Positions 34,609 to 44,269 of a DNA stretch of 64,000 nucleotides are shown one piece after another (positions within the stretch are counted from its first letter, which is position 1; each line of letters starts with the position of its first letter). The position numbers and the translations under genes were made by a program. Under the pieces are notes generated by a model. The model ran no database searches, was not told where the DNA came from, and saw only the letters and a list, made by a program, of their open reading frames with translations. Origin of the DNA: DALYLB01 sp033763135 (GTDB lineage Bacteria; Acidobacteriota; Blastocatellia; RBC074); the NCBI GenBank assembly GCA_033763135.1, contig JANRKY010000325.1:7626-71625 (forward strand). Reading direction: 5' to 3'.

Positions 34609-35649
<1,041 letters not shown>

Positions 35650-35732
35650 GATGTGCCTCCTCGTACGCGCGGCGAGACCGCCTCCGCGCCGCGCTTTTTG
35701 CCGGTTTTTCCCTTTGTTCTGATTGGTTCGCG

Positions 35733-35761
35733 AATATAGGTCGCGCGCCTCGGAGAGTCAA
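35733..35761 (-). promoter_or_regulatory. Sigma-70-type promoter of the minus-strand hydrolase
   Basis: On the minus strand: TTGACT (35761-35756), 17-base spacer, TATATT (35738-35733). This is close to the consensus and about 85 bases before the start codon at 35649. Confidence 0.65.
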
Positions 35762-35792
35762 TCGCGAGAATTTCAAGATCTCTTCCGGGATA

Positions 35793-35841
35793 TTGACCTT
35801 TTCTCGGGGACGATGATAGTGTTTACTGACCGGTCGGTAAA
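35793..35841 (+). promoter_or_regulatory. Promoter and overlapping TetR-type operator before the sulfatase gene
   Basis: TTGACC (35793-35798), 16-base spacer, GATAGT (35815-35820) form a plausible promoter. The next bases, 35822-35841, are a 20-base palindrome (TTTACTGACC/GGTCGGTAAA, one mismatched pair) with the GACCGGTC centre frequently seen at TetR-family operators. It sits where transcription would start, ideal for repression. The regulator is not known; the only TetR gene in the window is at 45862. The site may also affect the divergent gene. Confidence 0.55.
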
Positions 35842-36000
35842 GTAGCGGTCGCCGACGGGGAAGCGGATTTAAACAGGCCCGCGTTTCGCTACGCGCAAAG
35901 ATCAAAAGAAAAATCATGTGGTGGAAGGTCCTGGGGGGGCGAGAGGCTGCGCGGGGCGAGAGCGATCGATCGAGTAAAAGAGACGATTGGAGGACGGTTT

Positions 36001-37482
36001 ATGCCCATGACGGCAAACGTGATTGCAAGAAGGATCTGCAAGGGGTTGTTTCTGGCGGCGGCGCTGGCGTTTTGCGTGCGCGGCGTGCTGGAGCCCGATC
36101 AGGCGGGGGGAATCGGGAAGACGGCGGCGGCGCGGAAGCCGAATGTCGTGCTGATCATGGGCGACGACCTGGGGATCTGCGATGTGGGGCTGTACGGGTG
36201 CAGGGACATTCCGACGCCGAACATCGATTCGATCGCGGCCCGCGGGGTGAAGTTCACGAACGGGTATGTCAGCGCGCCGGTCTGCAGTCCATCGCGCGCG
36301 GGGTTGATTACGGGGCGGTATCAGCACCGGTTCGGGTTCGAGTTCAATGCCGGTCCGCTGCAGCGGGCGGTGAACGACAAGGAGATGGGGCTGCCGACAA
36401 CGGAGATCACGCTGCCGCAGGTGCTGAAGAAGGCGGGCTACGCGACCGGGATGGTCGGAAAATGGCATCTCGGGATGCAGGGAAAGTTTCATCCCGTGCA
36501 GCGCGGGTTCGATGAGTATTACGGGTTTCTGTTCGGCGCGAACAATTATTTCGATCCCCGGGGGGCGAACGCGGTCACGGCGGAGGCGGGGGGCAGCGAA
36601 GGGAATCAGGCCTGGCCGCGCAACCCGCTCAACCCCATTTATCGCAATCAATCGCCGATCGAGGAGAGCGAGTATCTGACCGAGGCCTTTGCGCGCGAGG
36701 CTGTGGCCTATATCGATCGCCACAAGAGCGAGCCGTTCTTTCTGTACGCGCCCTTCAACGCGCCGCATACGCCCCTGCAGGCGACGCGGAAGTACGTCGA
36801 TCGGTTTCCGCAGATCAAGGACAAGCGGCGGCAGGTCTATGCCGCGATGGTCAGCGCGCTGGACGATGCGGTCGGCGCGATCCTGAAGAAACTGCGGGAC
36901 AGCGGTCTCGAAAAGGACACGATGGTCGTCTTTCTCAGCGACAACGGCTGCGCGACCTACACGCAGGCCTGCACGAACGATCCGCTGCGATACGGAAAGC
37001 TGACCCATTTCGAGGGCGGCTTCCGCGTGCCGTTCACGCTGCAGTATCCGGCCTGGATCAAGGGCGGGATGACCTACGACAAGCCGATCAGTTCGCTGGA
37101 CCTGTTTCCGACGCTGACGGCGCTGGCGGGCGGCGCGATGCCCAGGGACCGGACCTACGATGGCGTCGATCTGCTTCCGTTTCTGACGGGCAGGAACAAG
37201 CGCGCGCCGCACGAGGTGCTGTGCTGGCGCAACGGGGAGAACGCCGGCGTGCGCAAGGGCGCCTGGAAGCTGTTCAAGGGCGGCGACAGATACATGCTCT
37301 TCGATCTGGCGAAGGACCCGGGCGAACAGCGGAATGTCGCCGACGCGAACCCGCAGGTCGTGGAGGACCTCAGGAAGGAACTGCAGAAGTGGGAAGGGCA
37401 GATGAAGCAGCCGCTGTGGCCCTGCCGGCCGGCGGCCGGAGCGTGGGAGGTGGACGGCTTCAAGCTGAACATCTGCATTTAG
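36001..37482 (+). CDS. Exported type I sulfatase
   Basis: A 493-residue protein (ATG 36001 or 36007; GGAGG upstream). A signal anchor is at about 12-28. PNVVLIMGDDLG provides metal-binding Asp residues, and CSPSRAGLITGRY starting at C95 is the C-x-P-S-R motif whose Cys becomes formylglycine. GKWHLG and DNG (FLSDNGCATY) follow. It hydrolyses sulfate esters outside the cytoplasm; substrate unknown. The SUMF1-like protein in this window lacks catalytic cysteines and is unlikely to mature it, so an FGE or anaerobic maturase must lie elsewhere. First gene of a plus-strand hydrolase and uptake block. Confidence 0.93.
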   Translation: MPMTANVIARRICKGLFLAAALAFCVRGVLEPDQAGGIGKTAAARKPNVVLIMGDDLGICDVGLYGCRDIPTPNIDSIAARGVKFTNGYVSAPVCSPSRAGLITGRYQHRFGFEFNAGPLQRAVNDKEMGLPTTEITLPQVLKKAGYATGMVGKWHLGMQGKFHPVQRGFDEYYGFLFGANNYFDPRGANAVTAEAGGSEGNQAWPRNPLNPIYRNQSPIEESEYLTEAFAREAVAYIDRHKSEPFFLYAPFNAPHTPLQATRKYVDRFPQIKDKRRQVYAAMVSALDDAVGAILKKLRDSGLEKDTMVVFLSDNGCATYTQACTNDPLRYGKLTHFEGGFRVPFTLQYPAWIKGGMTYDKPISSLDLFPTLTALAGGAMPRDRTYDGVDLLPFLTGRNKRAPHEVLCWRNGENAGVRKGAWKLFKGGDRYMLFDLAKDPGEQRNVADANPQVVEDLRKELQKWEGQMKQPLWPCRPAAGAWEVDGFKLNICI

Positions 37483-37528
37483 CGAGCGTCCTGCGGATCG
37501 TCCGGCGGGATCCGAAAGCAATGAAAGA

Positions 37529-37617
37529 CTGATCCACAAAGGCGCACGAAGAGACACGAAGGGAAGGCTCTTCTTCGTGCCTCTTCGTGCGGCTTCGTGG
37601 ATCAGTTTCCCGAGGAG
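37529..37617. repeat. CACGAAG leader element, copy C (5' of esterase gene)
   Basis: Arms 37529-37561 and 37573-37605 (CTGATCCACAAAG... with CTTCGTGGATCAG) pair over about 33 bases with a few mismatches. The element ends in tttcccGAGGAG (37606-37617), which is the ribosome site for ATG 37624, as in copies A and B. Confidence 0.8.
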
Positions 37618-37623
37618 GCGGCG

Positions 37624-39222
37624 ATGAAGAATGTGTTTCGCGGAGGTCTGTTCGGCCTGCTTCTGCTGCAGGCGCTCTCGGCGGCGGGCTGGGCGCAGCA
37701 GGCGACGGCGGCGCAGCAGGCGCTGTTGATCTCGCAGAATCGTCTGGACATCGAGACCTGCGCGGTGCGTTATCGCACGATCCGGAACATCGTCGACCCG
37801 CAGGGGGAGCTGGCGAAAGAGCTGGACCAGCTTGCGTTGGAGTTCACGCGCGCGCAGGCGGCGGGGCAGACGTCGGAGGCGCGTCGTCTGATCGCCAGGG
37901 GGATCACGCGGATGGGCGGGCAGCCGTGGACGCCGCGCGAAGAGTTCATTCATTCGCTGGTTCTGCGCGCGGACACCCGCGTGCTCGATCCGGCGCAGCC
38001 GATCGTGGCGCGGCTCGGCCAGGCCTATCCGGCGGCGTACGCGCCCGCCAACCCATTCACGCTGCGCGTCGCGCTGCACGCGATCGATCGTTCGATGCAG
38101 CGGCTGTTGCAGCCCGGGGCGGAGGTGAAAGCGCTGGGCCGGTACGACGCGCTCAATCGCGACTGGCTGGACGCGCCTTTCGGGGTGATCGCCGATCTGA
38201 ATGGGGTGAACGCGGGCGCCTATCTGCTGGTCGTCGAGGTGTGGGAAGGGGAGCAGCTCTTTCACAAGGTCTGGTCGGCGGTGCAGGTCGTGCCCGGGCT
38301 GCTCGCGCAGCGCGCGGAGATCGAACGCCGGCTCAAGAGCGTGCAGGCGCGGGAAACCTCCCGGCTGGCCGTCCGCTATCCGTTCGAGCTTGTGGACAAG
38401 ATCAATCTGGGATGGATGGAAGCGGGGACGTACAACTTCCCCGGCGAAATCGAGCAGGCGCGGCAGATGCTCGCCCAGCTCGAAGCGGGCCGGGACCCGC
38501 TCCATCGCGCGGTCGGCAGCACGAAACGCCATTATCTTCTGAAGGAGGCGAATGAGGTGTTGCCGGTTCGCCTGTATGTGCCGAAGGGCTACGATGCGGG
38601 GCGCAAGTGGCCGCTGATCGTCGCGCTGCACGGGCTGGGCGGAACGGAAGAGACGATGTTGCGCCGCGATGACGGGCTGCTGGCGAAGATGGCCGAGGAG
38701 CGGGGCTATCTCGTGGTGGCTCCCCTCGGATATCGCGTCAATGGCGGGTATGGACAGGGGGCCGATCGGATCGTGGATCCCGCGCGCCGGCGCGTCGTCG
38801 CGTTGAGCGAGCAGGACGTGCTCGCGGCGCTGGCGCTCGTTCGCGAGGAGTATCGGATCGACGACGACCGCGTATATCTGATGGGCCACTCGATGGGAGG
38901 CAACGGCTCGTGGTTTCTGGGCGCGAAATACGCGTCGCAGTGGGCCGCCATCGCCCCCATTGCGGCCGGAGGCGCCATGCCGCAGACGATCGACATCGCG
39001 GCGCTGCGCCAGACGCCGGTCTTCGTCAGTCACGGCGCGAAGGATATGACGGCGCCGGTCGCGCGATCGCGCACGATGGCCGCCCGGCTGAAGGAGCTCG
39101 GCTATCCGCATCAATATTTCGAGCTCGCCGAGGGGACGCACGAGTCCATCGTCGTAGCGGCGCTGCCGCAGATTTTCGATTTCTTCGACAAGCATTCACG
39201 CCGCAGTTCTGCAGCGAAATAA
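37624..39222 (+). CDS. Secreted alpha/beta hydrolase, PHB-depolymerase/feruloyl-esterase-like
   Basis: A 532-residue protein from ATG 37624. Signal peptide about 1-24 (LFGLLLLQALSAAGWAQQ). An N-terminal helical region of about 290 residues precedes a hydrolase domain beginning LPVRLYVPKGYDAGRKWPLIVALHG. The nucleophile elbow is GHSMGG, the acid probably in SHGAKDMTAP, and the His in EGTHESIV. Resembles polyhydroxybutyrate depolymerase/predicted peptidase COG4099-type esterases. Lies between sulfatase and TonB receptor genes, consistent with extracellular ester hydrolysis followed by uptake (inference). Confidence 0.86.
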   Translation: MKNVFRGGLFGLLLLQALSAAGWAQQATAAQQALLISQNRLDIETCAVRYRTIRNIVDPQGELAKELDQLALEFTRAQAAGQTSEARRLIARGITRMGGQPWTPREEFIHSLVLRADTRVLDPAQPIVARLGQAYPAAYAPANPFTLRVALHAIDRSMQRLLQPGAEVKALGRYDALNRDWLDAPFGVIADLNGVNAGAYLLVVEVWEGEQLFHKVWSAVQVVPGLLAQRAEIERRLKSVQARETSRLAVRYPFELVDKINLGWMEAGTYNFPGEIEQARQMLAQLEAGRDPLHRAVGSTKRHYLLKEANEVLPVRLYVPKGYDAGRKWPLIVALHGLGGTEETMLRRDDGLLAKMAEERGYLVVAPLGYRVNGGYGQGADRIVDPARRRVVALSEQDVLAALALVREEYRIDDDRVYLMGHSMGGNGSWFLGAKYASQWAAIAPIAAGGAMPQTIDIAALRQTPVFVSHGAKDMTAPVARSRTMAARLKELGYPHQYFELAEGTHESIVVAALPQIFDFFDKHSRRSSAAK

Positions 39223-39267
39223 CCAACGAGCTTCATTGCGAATCGACCTGTCCATGAAGGAGCACCT

Positions 39268-42200
39268 ATGCGAAAAATCCTTTTTTCGGCCATTTCGAGT
39301 CTGTTGCTGGCGCTGGTCTGCCTGTCGGCGACGGCGCGCGCGCAAACCGCGACCGCGACCTTGAAGGGAGTGGTCACCGACAACAGCGGCGCGGTGGCGC
39401 CCGGGGCCGCCGTGACGTTGACGCAGGCAAGCACGGGAGCGAAGCGCACCTTCAGCGTGGATTCGTCCGGGCAATTTACGTTCACGTTCGTCGAGCCGGG
39501 AGGATACCGGCTCGAAGTCCAGAGCCAGGGATTCAAGCGGTTCGTGCAGGACGGGATCCGGCTCGAAGTCGGCCAGCTGGCGGAGCTCAATGTTTCGCTG
39601 CAGCCGGGCGAGATCAGCGAGAGCGTCAACATCACGGCCGATCAGACGGCCCTGCAGCTCGACACGGGCTCGGGGTCGCTCGGCGGCGTGATCGAGCGAA
39701 GCCAGGTGGATGCGCTGCCGCTGAATGGGCGAAATGTGCTGCAACTGGCGCAGCTCGAACCCGGCGTGAACTCTTCGCCCGGCTCGCGGCGCGCCAATCC
39801 CGGCCTCGGCGCGGTGGGCGAGATTTCGATCAACGGCGGGCGGTCGCTGACCAATGAGATCGTCATCGACGGAATCAGCGTCACGCAGAAGGCCGACAAC
39901 CTGTCGGCCTTGAAACCCTCGCCTGACGCGGTGCAGGAGTTTCGCATCGTCACCAACTCGTTTTCCGCGGAATACGGGCGCACGGGCGGCGGCGCGCTCA
40001 ATTTCTCGATTCGCAGCGGCGGCGCGAAGTTCCGCGGGACGCTCTGGGAGTACCTGCGCAACGACGCGCTCGATGCCCGGACCTTCTTCGCCAATGCGAC
40101 CGGGTCGCGAAAGGAGAAGTTCCGCTTCAATCAGTTCGGCGGGAATTTCAGCGGACCGGTCTATGCGCCGCGGTTCGGTTCGGGCGGCCCCGGCGCGAGC
40201 AGACTGGAGAAGATGTTCTTCTTCTTCAACTACGAGGGGCTGCGCACCTCGACATCCACGCTGCGCCAGAATACGGTGCCCACGGCGAAGATGCGCACGG
40301 GCGATTTCTCGGAGTTGCTGGGCGCGACGATCCCGAATGTGACCGTGCGCGACACGAACGGCACGCTGATTCCGGCGCGACAGGGGATGATCTATGTGCC
40401 GGGCGCGCTGGCGCCGGCCGGGCAGCCGGGAGCGGGCTCGCGCATCGCCTTCGCCAACAACATCATTCCCGAAGCGCGCCTGAATCCGGTGGGAAAGAAC
40501 GCGGTCGGCTATTATCCGCTGCCGAACCGGAGCGGGCTGGTGCAGAATTACGTCGTCAATTCGCCCGCCGTTTCGGCCGACAATCAATATACGTTCCGTC
40601 TCGATTACAACCTTTCGCCCGCCCATAACCTGTATGGGCGAATCATCAAGGAGCGCAACAGCGGAACGAATCAGGGGACGCTTCCCGGCACGATCGTTTC
40701 GGTGCAGAACGCGGCGATCAACCGGCAGGGGCCCGGCACGCTGGTGCTGGATTATGTCTGGACGGTTTCGCCGCGCGTCGTCGTGCACGCGAATGCGGGC
40801 GCGACGCGCTTCGATACGCGGAGCACGACCTTTTCGCTGGGATTCAACCCGACGACGCTGGGATTTCCGGCCTATCTGGCGAATGCCTCGGACGATTCGC
40901 GTGTCTTTCCGACCCTTGCACCGGTCGGATATTCGCAGATGGGGCCGAATCTGGGGAACACGTTCATCATCAACTCGCAGGATACGTTCAGCCTGAATCA
41001 GGACCTGAGCCTGCTGCTGGGCGCGCACACCATCAAGGTCGGCGCGAACCAGCGCCACTTCCGGATCTACAATTACCGCACATCGGACCCGGCGGGGAAC
41101 TTCGCGTTCTCGCGGGCGTTCACCGCGCGGACGACGGCGGAAACGACGTCGGGGGACGCGATCGCTTCGATGCTGCTGGGGAATCCGTCGAGCGGGCGGC
41201 TGGGGATCGCGCCGCAGCCGGCCGTGGGCAGCAGCTATCTGGCGTTCTTCGCGCAGGACGACTGGCAGGTGACGCGGCGGTTGACGCTGAATCTGGGGTT
41301 GCGGTACGAGATCGATTTTCCGAACACGGAGCGGTTCAACCGGTTGACCAATTTCGATCTGAATGCGCAGTTTCCGATCCCGAGCCTGAGCGTCGCCTTT
41401 CCGGCGGCGACCGGGCTGGGCACGCGGACGATCCCGCTGCGGGGCGTGGTGACGCCGGTCGGGCGGGGCGGCGTCGAGAATCGAGAGCAGTCCGATCGCG
41501 ATCTGAACAACATTGCGCCGCGCATCGGGCTGGCCTTCAAGATCGACGACAAGACGGTGCTGCGCGCAGGCGGCGGCATCTTCTATTCGTCATTGTCCGG
41601 CGGCGGGTTGAGCAACGCCTCCTATGCGATCGGCGATCTGGTCGAGACGGGATTCGTCGCTTCGCTGGACGGCGGGGTGACGCCCAACCCGGGCGCGAAT
41701 CTGAGCAATCCGTTTCCGAACGGCATCGTGCAGCCGACGAGCCGCTACGAAGGGCCGCTGACAGGCTATGGACAGAACCTCCCGGTGCGCCTGCGCGCCC
41801 TGCGGATGCCGATGGCGCCGCAATGGAATCTGAACCTGCAGCGCGACCTGCCCGGCAGGGTGATCGCGCAGGTGACGTATGCGGGCAGCGCGGGCATCGG
41901 CCTGTTCACGCCGCGCACGGACCTGAACACGTTGTCGCCCGAAGCGCTGGCGCTGGGCGAGACGGTGCTGAATACGCGGGTTCCCAATCCGTTTCTCGCG
42001 CTGCCTGTCGGCCAGCGTCCGCCGACAACGGCCACACTGAACACGGCGACGCTGACGGTTGCGCAACTGCTGCGCCCCTACCCGCAATTCGGCTTGGTGC
42101 AGTCGTATGCCGCAAACGAAGCGCACTCGACATATCACTCGCTGCAATTGAAGGCTTCGCGGCGCTTCAACGACGGGTTGAGCTTCACCGTCGGGTATGT

Positions 42201-42867
42201 GTTCGCGAGACAGATCGACGACGTGTCGTCGCTGCAGGGAAATTTCTCGATTCAATCGCCGATCTATCAGGACTATTACAATCGCCGCGCGAACAAGTCG
42301 CTCTCGACCTTCGATGTGCGTCATCGGCTGACGGCGAACGTGCTCTGGCAACTGCCGTTCGGCGAGCGGGGGCGCTGGCTGAAGAATGGCTTGGCGAGCC
42401 GGATTCTCGGCGGCTTTGCGCTCAACGCGCTGATGCAGGCGCAGGGCGGGCTGCCGCTCGCGGTCATCGCCGCGAACCCGACGGTGCAGGCCGGCCTCTC
42501 CTTCGTTCAATTGCGGCCGAATCTGATCGGCGATCCGCGGGGAACCGGGACGACGAAGGCGGAGCAGATTCTCGCCTGGTTCAACCCGGCGGCGTTTCAG
42601 CAGCCCGCGACGTATAAGTTCGGCAATGCGCCGCGCACGCTGTCGAACGTGCGCGCGCCGGGCTATTTTTCGACGAATCTCTCGCTCTCGCGCGATTTCA
42701 GGATCGCGGAATCGATCAAGGTGCAATTCCGCGCCGAGGGCTTCAATATCTTCAATCGCGCGAATTTCTCCTATCCGGTCTCGACGCTCGGGGCGGCGGG
42801 CTTCGGGCGGATCAATGCCACCGAGGACGCGCGGCAGATGCAGTTCGCGCTGCGGGTCTATTTTTAG
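39268..42867 (+). CDS. TonB-dependent receptor with carboxypeptidase-regulatory-like domain
   Basis: A 1199-residue outer-membrane protein (GAAGGAG before ATG 39268). Signal peptide about 1-25 (LLLALVCLSATARAQ). CarboxypepD_reg domain about 28-110 (LKGVVTDNSGAVAPGAAVTL), plug about 120-250 (VDALPLNGRNVLQLAQLEPGVN, ALNFSIRSGG), then a long barrel ending MQFALRVYF. Like the receptor at 1444 it is followed by an MFS carrier, 68 bases downstream. The substrate may be the product of the neighbouring hydrolases (inference). Confidence 0.93.
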   Translation: MRKILFSAISSLLLALVCLSATARAQTATATLKGVVTDNSGAVAPGAAVTLTQASTGAKRTFSVDSSGQFTFTFVEPGGYRLEVQSQGFKRFVQDGIRLEVGQLAELNVSLQPGEISESVNITADQTALQLDTGSGSLGGVIERSQVDALPLNGRNVLQLAQLEPGVNSSPGSRRANPGLGAVGEISINGGRSLTNEIVIDGISVTQKADNLSALKPSPDAVQEFRIVTNSFSAEYGRTGGGALNFSIRSGGAKFRGTLWEYLRNDALDARTFFANATGSRKEKFRFNQFGGNFSGPVYAPRFGSGGPGASRLEKMFFFFNYEGLRTSTSTLRQNTVPTAKMRTGDFSELLGATIPNVTVRDTNGTLIPARQGMIYVPGALAPAGQPGAGSRIAFANNIIPEARLNPVGKNAVGYYPLPNRSGLVQNYVVNSPAVSADNQYTFRLDYNLSPAHNLYGRIIKERNSGTNQGTLPGTIVSVQNAAINRQGPGTLVLDYVWTVSPRVVVHANAGATRFDTRSTTFSLGFNPTTLGFPAYLANASDDSRVFPTLAPVGYSQMGPNLGNTFIINSQDTFSLNQDLSLLLGAHTIKVGANQRHFRIYNYRTSDPAGNFAFSRAFTARTTAETTSGDAIASMLLGNPSSGRLGIAPQPAVGSSYLAFFAQDDWQVTRRLTLNLGLRYEIDFPNTERFNRLTNFDLNAQFPIPSLSVAFPAATGLGTRTIPLRGVVTPVGRGGVENREQSDRDLNNIAPRIGLAFKIDDKTVLRAGGGIFYSSLSGGGLSNASYAIGDLVETGFVASLDGGVTPNPGANLSNPFPNGIVQPTSRYEGPLTGYGQNLPVRLRALRMPMAPQWNLNLQRDLPGRVIAQVTYAGSAGIGLFTPRTDLNTLSPEALALGETVLNTRVPNPFLALPVGQRPPTTATLNTATLTVAQLLRPYPQFGLVQSYAANEAHSTYHSLQLKASRRFNDGLSFTVGYVFARQIDDVSSLQGNFSIQSPIYQDYYNRRANKSLSTFDVRHRLTANVLWQLPFGERGRWLKNGLASRILGGFALNALMQAQGGLPLAVIAANPTVQAGLSFVQLRPNLIGDPRGTGTTKAEQILAWFNPAAFQQPATYKFGNAPRTLSNVRAPGYFSTNLSLSRDFRIAESIKVQFRAEGFNIFNRANFSYPVSTLGAAGFGRINATEDARQMQFALRVYF

Positions 42868-42935
42868 TCATTCGCGGCGAAGCGGGCGGCGGCAGGCCGC
42901 TCGCTTCGACCCCACGTCGGAACAAGGCCCCGGCC

Positions 42936-44225
42936 ATGGATCATCACTATTCCGCCCGCAAGGCGTATGGGCTGTTGTTCTTTCTGACATTGCTCAACGT
43001 CATCAATTTCGTAGACCGGCAGTTGATCGTCTATCTCGCGCCGCTGTTGCGGGCGGAGCTGGGCTTATCGCTGGCGAAGATTGCGCTGCTGTATGGCTAC
43101 ATCTTTCTGGCGTTTTACACCTTGATGGGGATGGTGCTGGGCAATGCGGCGGATCGCATGAATCGTCCGCGGCTGATGGCGGGCGGATTGGCGCTCTGGA
43201 GCGCGCTGACGGCGGCATCGGGCGCGGCGCCGAATTTGCTGCATCTCCCGCTGGCGCGCTTGTTGGTGGGGGTGGGAGAAGCGACACTGACGCCGGCAGC
43301 GGTTTCGCTGCTGGGAGATGTCTTTCCGCCCAGGAAGCGGGCGTTCGCCTCGGGGTTTTATTATGCCGGCGTGCCGCTCGGTTCTGGGGTGAGCATGCTG
43401 ATCGCGGGCTGGATCGCGCCGCGCTATGGCTGGCGGGCCTGTTTTTACGTGCTGGGCGCTCTCGGTCTGCTGCTCGTGCCGCTGGTGCTGCTGATTCGCA
43501 ATCCGGTGCGGGGACAGGCCGAAGCCGTCGAGCGGGCCGATGCGGCCCCCGCCGGGAAGTCCGCGGAGCTGGGCACCGGCGACATCTATCGAGAGCTTTT
43601 TCAGGTCCTGCGTCGGGCGCCGGCGCTGCCGCTGGCGATCCTGTCGGGAGTGATCATCAACTTCGCGTTGTGCGCGGCCAGCATGGTGCTGACGTGGCTC
43701 AACACGGAGCGCGGGTTTACCTATCGGGAGGCGGCCTTCATCAATGGCGGCATCTTTACGGTCGCCGGGATGCTGGGGACCCTGCTCGGCGGGTATGTCA
43801 GCGACTGGTTTCATCGCCGATGGATCGGCGGCAGAATGTGGTTTCTCGTGGTCAAGGGGCTGGCGTTCATCCCCTTTACGCTGGCGTTTTATACCTTGTC
43901 CACGGATGCGCCGTATCATCTGTTCTATGTCTGCTGGTTCATGTCCAGCCTGGGCAGCACGACGTGGTACGGGCCGGTCTTTGCGACGGTCCAGGATCTG
44001 ACGCCCGCGCGCATACGCTCGACGGCGGTGGCGTTTCTGCTGCTCGCGCTGAATCTGCTGGGGACGGGGCTGGGACCGCTGGTGTCGGGCGCGATCGGCG
44101 ATCGCGTGAGTTTGTGGCGCGGGCTGCTGATCTGCGCCTGCGTTGGAATGACGGCGGTCATTCCGGCGTTTCTTGCGGCGCGTCGCTACGGCGCGGACCT
44201 GGCGCGGTCGCAGGCTGTGCGATAA
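42936..44225 (+). CDS. MFS transporter, spinster-like
   Basis: A 429-residue protein with 12 predicted helices. The opening LTLLNVINFVDRQLIVYLAPLLRAELGLS and LLVGVGEATLTPAAVSLLGDVFPP are typical of the spinster-like MFS branch often found with aromatic or steroid catabolic genes. The loop 2-3 motif GNAADRMNRPRLMA is present. A start at ATG 42936 lies 68 bases after the receptor stop. The next gene is an acyl-CoA ligase, suggesting uptake of a carboxylic acid. Confidence 0.9.
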   Translation: MDHHYSARKAYGLLFFLTLLNVINFVDRQLIVYLAPLLRAELGLSLAKIALLYGYIFLAFYTLMGMVLGNAADRMNRPRLMAGGLALWSALTAASGAAPNLLHLPLARLLVGVGEATLTPAAVSLLGDVFPPRKRAFASGFYYAGVPLGSGVSMLIAGWIAPRYGWRACFYVLGALGLLLVPLVLLIRNPVRGQAEAVERADAAPAGKSAELGTGDIYRELFQVLRRAPALPLAILSGVIINFALCAASMVLTWLNTERGFTYREAAFINGGIFTVAGMLGTLLGGYVSDWFHRRWIGGRMWFLVVKGLAFIPFTLAFYTLSTDAPYHLFYVCWFMSSLGSTTWYGPVFATVQDLTPARIRSTAVAFLLLALNLLGTGLGPLVSGAIGDRVSLWRGLLICACVGMTAVIPAFLAARRYGADLARSQAVR

Positions 44226-44269
44226 TCAAGCGCAATCGTCCCTATTTTTCCGATCGGAGAAGACCCCGA

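Noticed and set aside
35914..39195. 1093-residue open frame on the minus strand
   Set aside because: Arg- and Pro-rich antisense shadow of the sulfatase and esterase genes, both of which have clear family motifs; typical of GC-rich DNA.
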